The notes beneath the pieces were generated by a model. The model did not search any database. It saw only the letters and a program-made list of their open reading frames with translations, and was not told the DNA's origin. The position numbers and the translations under genes are program-made. Below are positions 16,827 through 26,346 of a stretch of 64,000 nt of DNA, piece after piece. Numbering within the stretch: the first letter of the stretch is position 1; the number at the start of each line of letters is the position of its first letter. Origin of the DNA: Streptomyces sp. TRM49041 (GTDB taxonomy: Bacteria; Actinomycetota; Actinomycetes; Streptomycetales; Streptomycetaceae); NCBI RefSeq assembly GCF_008271805.1, contig NZ_VSRY01000095.1:1-64000 (forward strand). The letters are read 5' to 3'.

Positions 16827-17344
16827 CCGTCCTCCTCTTCGAGCTGTCGTTCGCCCTGGCCGCGCCGGTCTGGCTGCTGATGATCCTGGCCCCGAAGTGG
16901 TCGTGGACGGCGCGCGTCGCCGCCTCACCGCTGACGGTCGTACCGATCCTGCTGGTCTACCTCGGCCTCGCCGCCCCGGTCGTGCCCGAGCTGTGGGCGG
17001 CCGTGCGGGAGCCGGACCTTGAGACGTTCCGCGCGCTGACCGCCCTGGCGGACGGGGCAGGGGCGATCTGGGCCCAGGTCATCGCCTGGGACCTGCTGAT
17101 CGGCCAGTGGGTGTTCCTGGAGTCCCGCAGGCTCGGCCTCCACCCGCTGGTGAGCGGCCCGCTGCTGGTGCTGACCATCCTCCTGTCCCCCGTAGCCCTG
17201 CTGCTCTTCCTGCCCCTTCGGGCGGCTCTCGCCCACCGAACGGCGAAGGGCCCGTCGGGCAGACCGGGCCGGGACCTGACAGCCTCCGTCGGGCCGGACG
17301 GCCCTGGAACGGATGCGGCACACCCAGCATGGTGGAGATCGTAG
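16823..17344 (+). CDS. ABA4-like (DUF4281) membrane protein
   Basis: A 173-residue membrane protein with four or five hydrophobic segments. The pattern FELSFALAAPVWLLMILAPKWSWT followed by helices and DLLIGQWVFLESRRLGLHPL resembles the ABA4/DUF4281 family, named after a plant factor needed for neoxanthin synthesis; bacterial members have no proven function. GTG 16823 overlaps the stop of the preceding membrane-protein gene. The C-terminal 30 residues are hydrophilic and low complexity. The two genes form an operon facing the MerR-type gene. Confidence 0.75.
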   Translation: MTVLLFELSFALAAPVWLLMILAPKWSWTARVAASPLTVVPILLVYLGLAAPVVPELWAAVREPDLETFRALTALADGAGAIWAQVIAWDLLIGQWVFLESRRLGLHPLVSGPLLVLTILLSPVALLLFLPLRAALAHRTAKGPSGRPGRDLTASVGPDGPGTDAAHPAWWRS

Positions 17345-17414
17345 GAAACGTGCGGGGACGGACCGGTCGCGTCAGCGGGGGTCCCGCGGCCGCACCACCG
17401 GATCGGAGGGAGTC

Positions 17415-20229
17415 GTGCCCTCAGGCAGGGACACCACACGCAGCACCGGCGGCCCGAGCCGCAGCCGCACGTACCCCGGCGCACCCACCACCCCCCGAGC
17501 CTCCGCCCACCACAGTCTGGCGTCCCACGAGGTCGTCCTGCTCCTCGGCACCGACCCCCGGCGCGGGCTGGAGTCCGAGGAGGCGACGCGGCGGCTGGAA
17601 CGGTTCGGGCCCAACGCGCTGCCCACGGCCGCGCGCGGCGGTCCGCTCCGGGTGGCCCTGCGCCAGTTCCACCACCCGCTGATCCACATCCTCATCGCCG
17701 CCGGAGCGATCACCGCCGCCCTCGGCGAGTATGTCGACTCCGCCGTGATCTTCGGTGTGGTCCTCGTCAACGCCCTCGTCGGCTACCTCCAGGAGTCCAA
17801 GGCCGAGGCGGCCCTGGACAGTCTCCGTTCGATGGTGCACACCACCGCCCGCGTCGTCCGCGACGGCCTCGAACGGAACGTGCCGTCCGAGGAACTCGTG
17901 CCGGGCGACCTCGTACAGGTGGAAGCCGGCGACAAGATCCCCGCGGACCTCCGGCTGCTTCGCGTCACCGGACTGCGTGTGGACGAGTCCGCACTCACCG
18001 GGGAGTCCCTGCCGGTCGCCAAGGACGAGACCGTTCTGGACGCCCGCACCCCTGTGGCGGACCGCCTCAACATGGTGCACTCCGGGACCCTGGTCACAGC
18101 GGGCCAGGGCTCCGGCATCGCCGTGGCGACCGGCGCCGAGACAGAACTCGGCGAGATCCACCGTCTGGTCGGCGCCGCTGCGACGCTGGCCACACCTCTC
18201 ACCGCCAAACTGACCGCCTTCAGCCGCGTCCTGACCGTGGTCATCCTCGCCCTGGCCGCCATCACCTTCGCCGTCGGCATCGCGCGCGGACAGGACGCGG
18301 TCGACACGTTCACCGCCGCCGTCGCCCTGGCCGTCGGAGCGATCCCGGAGGGCCTCCCCGCCGCCGTCACCATCACCCTCGCCATCGGTGTCGCACGCAT
18401 GGCCAGGCGCCGGGCGCTGATCCGCCGGCTGCCCGCCGTCGAGACCCTGGGCAGCACCACGGACATCTGCTCGGACAAGACCGGCACACTCACCGAGAAC
18501 CAGATGACGGTACGGGCGGTGTGGACGCCTGACGCCAGGTACGACGTGTCCGGCTCCGGGTACGACCCCGAGGGCGCCATCGAGCGCGCCGACGGCGGCG
18601 GAATCGCCACGGCCGACGACAGTGCCGCACTGCGCTGGTGCCTGCTCGCCGGCGCCTGCTGCAACGACGCCACACTGACCCGCGAAGGCCACGAATCGCA
18701 CAAAGCCCACGAAGGCCCCCGAGCCGGCCGCTGGACCGTCATCGGGGACCCCACCGAGGGCGCGCTGCTCGTCTCCGCCCACAAGGGCGGAATCCCGGCC
18801 GCGGTACGCGAGCGGTACCCGCGCGTCGCCGCGATCCCGTTCAGCTCCGACCTTCGCTATATGGCCACCCTGCACCGCGACACCGGCACCGGCACCGGCG
18901 AGCACCTCCTCCTCGTCAAGGGGGCGGTGGAGCAGGTCGCCAGCCTGTGCTCGGGGCAGCTGGCCGCCGATGGCACCACGCGCCCGCTGGACCTGGCCGC
19001 CGTGCTCACGGCCGCCGAGTCCCTCGCCGCCGCCGGGCTGCGCGTCATCGCCACCGCCGTACAGACGCCCGCCGACCCCGATGCCTTCGGCGAGGACGAC
19101 CTCCCCGGCAGACTCGTGCTCGCCGGACTGCAGGCCATGCTGGACCCGCCCCGCGCCGCGGCGGGCGCCGCCGTCGAGGCATGCCACAGCGCGGGCATCA
19201 CCGTAAGGATGATCACCGGGGACCACGCGGCCACGGCCGGTGCGATCGCGAGCCGGCTCGGCCTCCTCCCCCCCTGGCACCGAGCAGCACCTCGTCCTCA
19301 CCGGGACCGATCTCGCCGCCCTTCCCGCCGACGCCTACCCGGACGCCGTCGACCGTGCCCGCGTGTACGCCCGGGTCTCCCCCGAGCAGAAGCTCCGCCT
19401 GGTCGAAGCCCTCCAGGACCGCGGCAGGGTCGTGGCCATGACCGGTGACGGCGTCAACGACGCGCCCGCCCTGCGCCAGGCGGACATCGGCATCGCGATG
19501 GGCGCCGGTGGCACCGAAGTCGCCAAGGACGCGGCCGACATGGTCCTCACCGACGACGACTTCGCCACCATCGAGTCCGCCGTCGAAGAGGGGCGCGGCG
19601 TATTCGACAACCTCACCAAGTTCGTGGTGTGGACCCTGCCGACGAACATGGGTGAGGGCCTGGTCATCCTGGTGGCCATTCTCCTCGGCACGACCCTGCC
19701 GATCCTGCCCACGCAGATCCTGTGGATCAACATGACCACCGCGGTGGCCCTGGGCCTGATGCTCGCCTTCGAACCGAAGGAGAACGGCATCATGACCAGG
19801 CCGCCCCGTGACCCGGCACGCCCCCTTCTCACCGGGCCCCTGATCGTCCGCGTGGTGCTGGTCTCCGCCCTGCTGCTGGCCGGCAGCTGGTGGGTGTTCT
19901 CCTGGGAGCAGGGCCTCGGCGCCGACGTGGCCGAGGCACGCACCGCGGCCCTCAACGTGTTCGTCGCCGTGGAGCTGTTCTACCTCTTCAGCTGCCGCTC
20001 GCTCACCCGCTCGGTGTGGCGCGTCGGCCTGTTCTCCAACCGGTGGGTCGTCGGAGGCGTGCTGACCCAGATCGCGGGCCAACTCGCCCTGACCTACCTT
20101 CCGGTGATGAACAGGCTGTTCCACACGGCGCCCCTGTCCGCCGAGTCGTGGCTGCGCATCCTCGGCGTGGCGCTCGTCACCTCCGTCGCCGTCGCGGCCC
20201 ACAAGCGCTACGGCAGCAGGCCGATGTGA
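17415..20229 (+). pseudogene. P-type cation (Ca2+-type, P2A) ATPase, broken by a +1 frameshift in a C7 run
   Basis: The frame opening at GTG 17415 (GGAGGGAG just upstream) encodes the cation-ATPase N domain, LTGESLPVAK, the phosphorylation site CSDKTGTLTEN (Asp about residue 354), and GDPTEGALL, then shifts at 19268-19274. The rest continues in the next frame from CCT 19273 with ARVSPEQKLRLV, MTGDGVNDAPALRQAD and the C-terminal membrane helices ending AHKRYGSRPM. Removing one C restores a single protein of 937 residues with nothing missing, a normal length for Ca2+-type P2A ATPases. Either it is a recent inactivation, a sequencing error in the homopolymer, or a slippage site. All catalytic motifs are intact, arguing for recent origin. 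Confidence 0.85.
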
Positions 20230-20234
20230 CGCCG

Positions 20235-20267
20235 AAGGGCCCGGCCGGAACAACCGGCCGGACCCTT
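20235..20267. terminator. Bidirectional hairpin between ATPase and helicase genes
   Basis: AAGGG and CCGGCCGG (20235-20248) pair with CCGGCCGG and CCCTT (20254-20267) across loop AACAA, with one internal mismatch. It lies between convergent stops. Confidence 0.75.
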
Positions 20268-20306
20268 CCGGACATACGCGCCGGGCCTCCCAGGTGCTAC
20301 CGGGTG

Positions 20307-23135
20307 TCAGCCCACCGAGCTGTACGCGACCACACCCCGCAGCAGTCCGTCGACCGCCTTGCGGGCGCTCTTCGCCACCGTGCTGTCCTCGCGCGGCGCG
20401 GCCGCCGCGATCTGACCGAGCACATCGATGACCTGCTTGCACCAGCGGACGAAGTCACCGGCCGGCATCTCCGCCTCCCGCAGCACCTCGTCCAGGCTCT
20501 TGCCCGACGCCCACTGGTGCGCGGCCCAGGCGAACCCGAGGTCCGGCTCACGCTGCCCGACGCCCTCCGCCTGACTGACCCTGAACTCCTCCTCCAGGGC
20601 GTCCAGTCGGCCCCAGATCCGCACCATCTCGCCCAGCGCGGCCTTCGCCCTGCCCGACGGCACCTTGGGCACGACCGCGTCGTCCGACTGCCGCGCCTCG
20701 TACACGAGCGCCGACGCACACGCCGCGAGCTCGGCCGGGTCGAGGCCCTCCCATACGCGCTCGCGCAGACTCTCGCTCGCCAGCAGGTCCAGCTCGCCGT
20801 AGAGCCGGGCGAGCCGCTTGCCGTGTTCGGTGACGTCGTTGCCGCGCAGATAGTCCAGCTCGGTCAGCAGGGCCACGATCCGGTCGAAAGTGCGGGCGAT
20901 GGTGTTCGTCCGGCCCTCGATGCGGCGCTCCAGCTGCCGTGTGTCCCGCTGCAGCCGGTGGTACCGCTCCGCCCAGCGCGCATGGTCCTCGCGCTCGTCA
21001 CAGCCGTGGCAGGGGTGGGCGCGGAGGTCGGCGCGGAGCCGGGCGATCTCGCGGTCGTCGACGGCGGCGGACCGCTGCCTGCGGTGCCGCTCCGGCGCGA
21101 TGTGCCCGGCCTTCGTGCGCAGCGCCGAGGCCAGGTCGCGGCGTGACTGGGGCGAACGCGGGTTGAAGGAGCGCGGGATACGCATCCGCTCCAGCGGCTC
21201 GACCGGCACCGGGAAGTCGATCGACGCGAGCCGCTTGACCTGGCGCTCCGCGGTGAGCACCAGCGGGCGCGGCCCGTCGTACTGCTCGAAGCCGCGGTGG
21301 CCGTTGGACCGCCCGGCCGACAGGCCCGGGTCCAGGACCAGCGCGAGCCCGGCGAACTTGCCGGTCGGCACGTGGATGACGTCACCTGGCTTGAGCCGCT
21401 CCAGGGACGTGGCCGCGGCGGCGCGCCGCTGGGCCGCCCCCTGTTTGGCCAGCTCGGTCTCGCGGTCCTTGAGGTCGCGGCGGAGCCGCGCGTACTCCTC
21501 GAAGTCGCCGAGGTGGCAGGTCATGCCCTCCCGGTAGCCCTCCAGGCCCTCTTCGTTGCGCTGCACCTGACGCGAGATGCCGACGACCGACCGGTCCGCC
21601 TGGAACTGGGCGAAGGAGGTCTCCAGCAGTTCGCGCGAGCGGTGCCGCCCGAACTGGTCGACCAGGTTCACCGCCATGTTGTACGACGGCTTGAAGCTGG
21701 ACCGCAGCGGATACGTGCGCGTGCCTGCGAGGCCCGCCAGGTGCGTCGGGTCCATGCCGCGCTGCCAGAGCACCACGGCGTGGCCCTCGACGTCGATGCC
21801 GCGCCGCCCCGCTCGTCCGGTCAGCTGTGTGTACTCGCCGGGTGTGATGTCGGCGTGCTGCTCGCCGTTCCACTTGACGAGCTTCTCCAACACCACTGAA
21901 CGGGCCGGCATGTTGATGCCGAGCGCCAGGGTCTCGGTGGCGAACACCGCCTTGACGAGGCCGCGGACGAACAGTTCCTCGACGACCTCCTTGAAGGTGG
22001 GGAGCATGCCCGCGTGGTGGGCCGCGATGCCCCGCTCCAGCCCTTCGAGCCACTCGTAGTAGCCCAGGACGTGCAGGTCCTCGGAGGGGATCGACGCCGT
22101 GCGCTCCTCGACGATCTCGCGGACGCGCCCGCGGGCCTCCTCGTCGTTGAGGCGCAGCCCGGCGACGAGGCACTGCTGGACGGCGGCCTCGCAGCCCGCG
22201 CGGCTGAAGATGAACGTGATCGCGGGCAGCAGTCCCTCTGCGTCGAGGCGCTCGATGACCTCGGGGCGGCCCGGGGTCCAGATCCGCGACCGCTGGCGGC
22301 GCTCCCGCTCGCGGTCGGCCTCGCGCACCATCTTGCCGCGGCGCCGGTCGCGGGGGTTGTACGTGCGCGAGTTCTCCATGCGGGCGAGGCGGACCAGGTC
22401 GGGGTTGACCTCGCGGCGGGCGACGCCGCGGCCGCCGTGGTCGGTCTCCTCCTCGAAGAGGTCGTAGATCCGGCGGCCGGCCAGGACGTGCTGCCACAGC
22501 GGCACGGGGCGGCTCTCGGAGACGATCACTTCGGTGTCGCCGCGGACCGTGTCGAGCCAGTCACCGAACTCCTCCGCGTTGGAAACGGTCGCGGAGAGCG
22601 ACACGAGCGTCACCGACTCGGAGAGGTGGATGATCACCTCTTCCCACACGGCGCCGCGGAACCGGTCGGAGAGGTAGTGCACCTCGTCCATGACCACGTA
22701 CCCGAGACCGCGGAGCGACTGGGAGCCCGCGTAGAGCATGTTGCGGAGCACCTCGGTGGTCATGACGATCACCGGCGCGTCGGAGTTGACGCTGTTGTCG
22801 CCGGTGAGCAGGCCGACCTTCTCGGGGCCGTAGCGCTTGACGAGGTCGGTGTACTTCTGGTTCGAGAGCGCCTTGATCGGCGTCGTGTAGAAGCACTTGC
22901 GGCCCTGTTCGAGGGCGAGGTGCACGGCGAACTCGCCGACGATGGTCTTGCCCGAGCCGGTCGGTGCGGCGACGAGCACGCCCTTGCCCGCCTCCAGGGC
23001 GTGGCATGCCTCGATCTGGAACGGGTCCAGCTCGAAGTCGTAGAGATCGCGGAAGGCGTGGAGCGCGGTGGCCTGCTCGGCGGCCCTGAGCCGGGCGGCC
23101 GCGTACGCTTCCGCTGGTGTGAGGTCGTCTGTCAT
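20307..23135 (-). CDS. helY: DEAD/DEAH-box RNA helicase, HelY/Ski2-Mtr4-like
   Basis: A 942-residue superfamily 2 helicase. Walker A is APTGSGKT at residues 57-64, the DEVH box is at 150-153, VSLSATVSNAEEF is motif III, and YTQLTGRAGRRGID is motif VI. The C-terminal part from about residue 760 resembles the DSHCT domain of Ski2-like helicases. Members unwind RNA for decay or processing in the cytoplasm; the mycobacterial homologue is called HelY. Length and motifs are complete. It lies 173 bp downstream of tatC and is separated from it by a strong hairpin, so it probably has its own promoter. Confidence 0.9.
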   Translation of the reverse strand: MTDDLTPAEAYAAARLRAAEQATALHAFRDLYDFELDPFQIEACHALEAGKGVLVAAPTGSGKTIVGEFAVHLALEQGRKCFYTTPIKALSNQKYTDLVKRYGPEKVGLLTGDNSVNSDAPVIVMTTEVLRNMLYAGSQSLRGLGYVVMDEVHYLSDRFRGAVWEEVIIHLSESVTLVSLSATVSNAEEFGDWLDTVRGDTEVIVSESRPVPLWQHVLAGRRIYDLFEEETDHGGRGVARREVNPDLVRLARMENSRTYNPRDRRRGKMVREADRERERRQRSRIWTPGRPEVIERLDAEGLLPAITFIFSRAGCEAAVQQCLVAGLRLNDEEARGRVREIVEERTASIPSEDLHVLGYYEWLEGLERGIAAHHAGMLPTFKEVVEELFVRGLVKAVFATETLALGINMPARSVVLEKLVKWNGEQHADITPGEYTQLTGRAGRRGIDVEGHAVVLWQRGMDPTHLAGLAGTRTYPLRSSFKPSYNMAVNLVDQFGRHRSRELLETSFAQFQADRSVVGISRQVQRNEEGLEGYREGMTCHLGDFEEYARLRRDLKDRETELAKQGAAQRRAAAATSLERLKPGDVIHVPTGKFAGLALVLDPGLSAGRSNGHRGFEQYDGPRPLVLTAERQVKRLASIDFPVPVEPLERMRIPRSFNPRSPQSRRDLASALRTKAGHIAPERHRRQRSAAVDDREIARLRADLRAHPCHGCDEREDHARWAERYHRLQRDTRQLERRIEGRTNTIARTFDRIVALLTELDYLRGNDVTEHGKRLARLYGELDLLASESLRERVWEGLDPAELAACASALVYEARQSDDAVVPKVPSGRAKAALGEMVRIWGRLDALEEEFRVSQAEGVGQREPDLGFAWAAHQWASGKSLDEVLREAEMPAGDFVRWCKQVIDVLGQIAAAAPREDSTVAKSARKAVDGLLRGVVAYSSVG

Positions 23136-23250
23136 CTTGCTATCGAGACTACCCGGCGGCGCCGACAGTCAGCTCAGCGTTTATTCGACCTTGTTCAGGG
23201 CTTCTTCCGGCGGCCGGCACCGGCGCCTTCCGGCGCGGCGCACAGTGAAC

Positions 23251-23281
23251 GGCCGACCGCGCAGCGCGTGCGCGGCCGGCC
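23251..23281 (-). terminator. Terminator downstream of tatC
   Basis: GGCCGACCGCGC (23251-23262) and GCGCGGCCGGCC (23270-23281) pair at 11 of 12 positions around a 7-base loop. It starts 27 bases beyond the tatC stop in the direction of transcription. Confidence 0.7.
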
Positions 23282-23308
23282 GTCCGAATCCTTACGGCGG
23301 TGGCCGGG

Positions 23309-24253
23309 TCAGGTGATGTCGTCGTAGCCGTTGACGCGCCTGGCGGTGCTGTCCGCCTCGCCGCTCGCCTGCTCCGGCAGGGCGGGGGCGGTGCGGACCG
23401 GTTCGCCCGGGCCGACGTCCTCGGGGGTGAGGTCGAGCGTGGATGCCTCGTCGTCGCTCAGCTCGGGCCCCTCGCGGCGGCTCTTGCGGCGGTCGTTGAG
23501 AAGGGCGAACGCGACGGCGGCGAAGTACAGGGCGGTCATCGGGATCGCCAGGGCGACCATCGACAGCGGGTCCGTGGGCGTGACGATCGCGGAGAAGATC
23601 GCGATACCCATCACCATGCCGCGCCACCAGCCGAGCATCCGCCGGCCGCTGACCACGCCGCCCGCGTTGAGCAGGGCGAGCAGGAGCGGCATCTGGAAGG
23701 CGAGACCGAAGGCGAGGACCAGCTTGATGGTCATGCCAATCATGTCGTCGACGGTGATGTAGTTGACCGAGCCGTCGACGCTGAAGCTGAGGAGCAGCGG
23801 AACCGCGTGCGGGAGGATCCAGTACGCGAGGTAGCCGCCGAAGACGAAGAGCGGCGTACCGACCACGACGGTGGAGACCGCGTACTTCTTCTCGTTGCGG
23901 TGGAGGCCGGGCGCGATGAACGCCCACAGCTGGTAGAGCCAGACCGGGGCGGACGCGACGAGGGCGGCCATGATGGCCACCTTGACGTATGTGGTGAACG
24001 GGGACGTGATGCCGATCTGCGAGAGCACGGCGCACTTGCCGGCCTGCGCGGCCGGGTCCTGCTCGCTCAGGCAGCGGGGCACGGGGGCGCTCAGGAACTC
24101 GGCGATGTCCTTGGAGAAGAACAGCGCCACGATCATCAGCGGCAGGAAGGCAAGGAGCGACTTGAGCAGTCGGTTGCGCAGCTCGCGCAGGTGGTCGACC
24201 AGGGGCATCCGCCCCTCGGGGTCCTTGGGCTTCTTGCGGGCAGACTTGAGCAA
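23309..24253 (-). CDS. tatC: Sec-independent protein translocase TatC
   Basis: A 314-residue TatC with six predicted membrane helices. The conserved cytoplasmic N terminus PEGRMPLVDHLRELRNRLL binds twin-arginine signal peptides, and APVWLYQLWAFIAPGL and TPTDPLSMVALAIPM are conserved loops/helices. The C-terminal tail after about residue 255 is acidic and hydrophilic. A TTG start at 24253 gives MLKSARKKPKDPEGRMPL, the N terminus I recall for Streptomyces TatC; a downstream ATG would remove part of the conserved region. It follows tatA by 86 bp and acts with TatA in the membrane to export folded proteins. Confidence 0.93.
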   Translation of the reverse strand: MLKSARKKPKDPEGRMPLVDHLRELRNRLLKSLLAFLPLMIVALFFSKDIAEFLSAPVPRCLSEQDPAAQAGKCAVLSQIGITSPFTTYVKVAIMAALVASAPVWLYQLWAFIAPGLHRNEKKYAVSTVVVGTPLFVFGGYLAYWILPHAVPLLLSFSVDGSVNYITVDDMIGMTIKLVLAFGLAFQMPLLLALLNAGGVVSGRRMLGWWRGMVMGIAIFSAIVTPTDPLSMVALAIPMTALYFAAVAFALLNDRRKSRREGPELSDDEASTLDLTPEDVGPGEPVRTAPALPEQASGEADSTARRVNGYDDIT

Positions 24254-24339
24254 CCCACGTCCTTATCTCGGAGAGCGGCCGACTGTCCGGGCGGCCACCC
24301 GATTACCTGTGACGAACCGTGAAGCGTGTGACGGCCGTC

Positions 24340-24621
24340 TCAGCCCTGGGCGGTCCGCTTCGGCTCTTCGACGGGGCGGGCGGAGGCGACGTCCCCGGGG
24401 GCGGCCTGGATGGTCCTGGGCGCCGCGGTCTGTTCCGCCGTGCCGGCGGTCTGCTGCGCGTCGTCCTTGGGGCCGTCGTTCTTCATGGCGGCGGCCTCGC
24501 TCTTGAGGATGCGGGCGGACTTGCCCAGCGAACGGGCCACCTCCGGCAGCTTCTTGGCGCCGAAGAGCAGCACGACGATCCCCAGGATGATGGCCAGCTG
24601 CCAGATACCGACCTGACCCAT
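24340..24621 (-). CDS. tatA: Sec-independent protein translocase TatA
   Basis: A 93-residue TatA: short periplasmic N terminus, one membrane helix (WQLAIILGIVVLLFG), the FGAKKLPEVARSLGKS hinge and amphipathic helix, then a hydrophilic tail rich in Ala, Gln and Pro. It forms the protein-conducting oligomer used by TatC. It sits directly upstream of tatC on the same strand, the usual order. The stretch 24622-24807 upstream holds no other gene and probably contains its promoter. TatB is not encoded nearby. Confidence 0.93.
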   Translation of the reverse strand: MGQVGIWQLAIILGIVVLLFGAKKLPEVARSLGKSARILKSEAAAMKNDGPKDDAQQTAGTAEQTAAPRTIQAAPGDVASARPVEEPKRTAQG

Positions 24622-24807
24622 GTTTGCCTACCTTCTGACCGAGGTCACCTGAACCGGAGCGGTGCGGACGCATGACTGTGCAGACCGCCCGCGCGGGTAG
24701 TCATCGTAACCCTCTGGGGTAAACACGGGGCAATCCCCCGACGTACCCGTGGTGTGCGGAGTCACGGGTATGACGTGCCGTTCCGCGGCCGGCCGGGTGG
24801 TGCGCCG

Positions 24808-25011
24808 TCACGGGCGGGGCAGTGTCTCGCCGGTCTTCGCGAGGTCCGCCGCGGACCGTTCCAGGTCTTCGGCGGCACGGCCGATCCGCTCTGTGGCGTA
24901 GGTCACTTGACGGCCGAGGCGCTGGGCCTCGGTGAACACACGGATGCCGAGGAGTCCGAGGACGGCGATCCCGAGGAACCCGAGGGCGACGGCGAGCATG
25001 GGCCAGAGCAT
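24808..25011 (-). CDS. Small single-pass membrane protein, unknown function
   Basis: A 67-residue protein: one membrane helix at residues 5-24 (MLAVALGFLGIAVLGLLGIR) followed by an amphipathic, coiled-coil-like cytoplasmic tail (RLGRQVTYATERIGRAAEDLERSAADLAK). It starts 19 bp after the zinc-ribbon gene and is probably co-transcribed with pafB-pafC. No known domain is recognised. Tail heptads suggest oligomerisation; function unknown. Confidence 0.65.
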   Translation of the reverse strand: MLWPMLAVALGFLGIAVLGLLGIRVFTEAQRLGRQVTYATERIGRAAEDLERSAADLAKTGETLPRP

Positions 25012-25030
25012 GGGCAGAGCCTAGACGGTG

Positions 25031-25303
25031 TCAGACGGTGGAGTGGAGCCGCAGCGTCCGCACGCCGCCGCCGGTGAGGAGTTCGACGATCCGCTCACCG
25101 GCCGGCTTGCGCACGGCGGAACCGCACTCGGGGCAGGTGAAGGAGTAGAAGGTCGTACGGCGGCTGGCGCCGATGGCGAGGCGCAGCGAGCCGGCCGACA
25201 GCTCGAAGCGGCCCCGGCACTCGGGGCAGGCGGCCTTGAAGAGGACCGGTCCGCGTGGCGCCGGGATGCCGGGCAGAAGAGCCGTGTCTCCCGTGTCCCC
25301 CAT
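25031..25303 (-). CDS. Small zinc-ribbon protein (FmdB-like)
   Basis: A 90-residue protein with two CxxC knuckles, CPECRGRFELSAGS and FTCPECGSAVRKP, separated by about 30 residues, so one zinc ribbon is likely. ATG 25303 is preferred because GGGGAG lies 9 bases upstream; ATG 25312 is in frame but has no spacing to it. It follows pafC by 40 bp on the same strand. Function unknown; nucleic acid or protein binding is typical for such ribbons. Confidence 0.75.
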   Translation of the reverse strand: MGDTGDTALLPGIPAPRGPVLFKAACPECRGRFELSAGSLRLAIGASRRTTFYSFTCPECGSAVRKPAGERIVELLTGGGVRTLRLHSTV

Positions 25304-25343
25304 GACTTTCATCTCCCCATCCGGTGGCGTGCTGGATGCCCGG

Positions 25344-26300
25344 TCAGTCCTGGCCGTCGTACGCGGCGAGCGCTTCCCGCGCCGCCCGCTGCGCACTCTC
25401 CGCAAGGGCGGGCGGCGAGACGATCCGCCCGTCGCGGCCCAGGCGCAGGGCGAGCCGCCGCAAGGAGGCCGGATCGGGGGTGCGCAGCGCGATGCGGAGG
25501 CCGCCGTCGGGCAGCTCCTCGGCGCTGTCGTGCGGGTAGTACTCGGCGACCCAGCGTCCGCCGGGACCCACCTCGACCACGACCTCGGGGTCGTCGGCCG
25601 ACGGCTGGACGAGCCCTTCGGACAGGTCGCGCAGCTCGATCTCGGGGGGTGCGGACGGCTCGTCGAGGATCCGGATCTCCGCCACCCGGTCGAGCCGGAA
25701 GGTGCGCCGCGCCTCGGAGAGCCGGCACCACGCCTCCATGTACGTATGGCCGACGGCGAACAGCCGGATGGGGTCGACCTCGCGCTCGGTCAGCTCGTCG
25801 CGGGCCGGGGAGTAGTAGCGCAGCCAGAGCCTGCGCCGTTCCGAGATGGCCCGGTCGACCTCGGCGAAGACGCCTCCTTCGGACTCGAAGGTCACGGACA
25901 GGCGGGCGCTGGCGCCCGCAGCCTCCCCGGCCGCCGCCTCCAGCTTGGCGGTGGCGCGCAGCAGCGCCTCACGGTCGCTCTCGCGCAGCCCGGGCAGCGT
26001 GGCGACGGCGCGGGCGGCGACGAGCAGGGCCGTGGCCTCGTCGGCGGCGATGCGCAGGGGCGCGGCGACGTCGTCGGGGTTGTGCCACCAGATCTGCTCG
26101 CCGTCGGTGTCGATGTCGAGCAGGTCACCGCCGCGGAAGCTGGTGCCGCACATGGGCAGGACGTCGAGGTCGGCGATCAGCTCGGCCTCGGTGATGCCGA
26201 AGGCGCGGGCGACGTCGCCGACATGGGCGCCGGGGCGTTCCCGCAGGTAGGTCACCAGGGAGAGCATCCGCCTGGTCTGGTCGATCGCGTTGGGGGCCAT
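25344..26300 (-). CDS. pafC: WYL-domain regulator PafC
   Basis: A 318-residue protein with an N-terminal winged helix (GDVARAFGITEAELIADLDVLPMCG), a central WYL domain (AISERRRLWLRYYSP ... EREVDPIRLFAVGHTYMEAWC) and a C-terminal WCX extension. With PafB it forms a heterodimer that activates RecA-independent DNA-damage genes in mycobacteria. It starts 46 bp after pafB. Placing it with the Pup ligase pafA is the conserved actinobacterial arrangement, though here two FKBP genes separate them. Confidence 0.9.
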   Translation of the reverse strand: MAPNAIDQTRRMLSLVTYLRERPGAHVGDVARAFGITEAELIADLDVLPMCGTSFRGGDLLDIDTDGEQIWWHNPDDVAAPLRIAADEATALLVAARAVATLPGLRESDREALLRATAKLEAAAGEAAGASARLSVTFESEGGVFAEVDRAISERRRLWLRYYSPARDELTEREVDPIRLFAVGHTYMEAWCRLSEARRTFRLDRVAEIRILDEPSAPPEIELRDLSEGLVQPSADDPEVVVEVGPGGRWVAEYYPHDSAEELPDGGLRIALRTPDPASLRRLALRLGRDGRIVSPPALAESAQRAAREALAAYDGQD

Positions 26301-26346
26301 CGCTCGCTCGTCCGTCCGTCCCGTCCGTGTTCCTCAGCAGCCCTGC

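Noticed and set aside
17313..17414. Upstream extension of the P-type ATPase beginning at 17313
   Set aside because: It overlaps the ABA4-like gene's end and is low complexity; GTG 17415 has GGAGGGAG just upstream.
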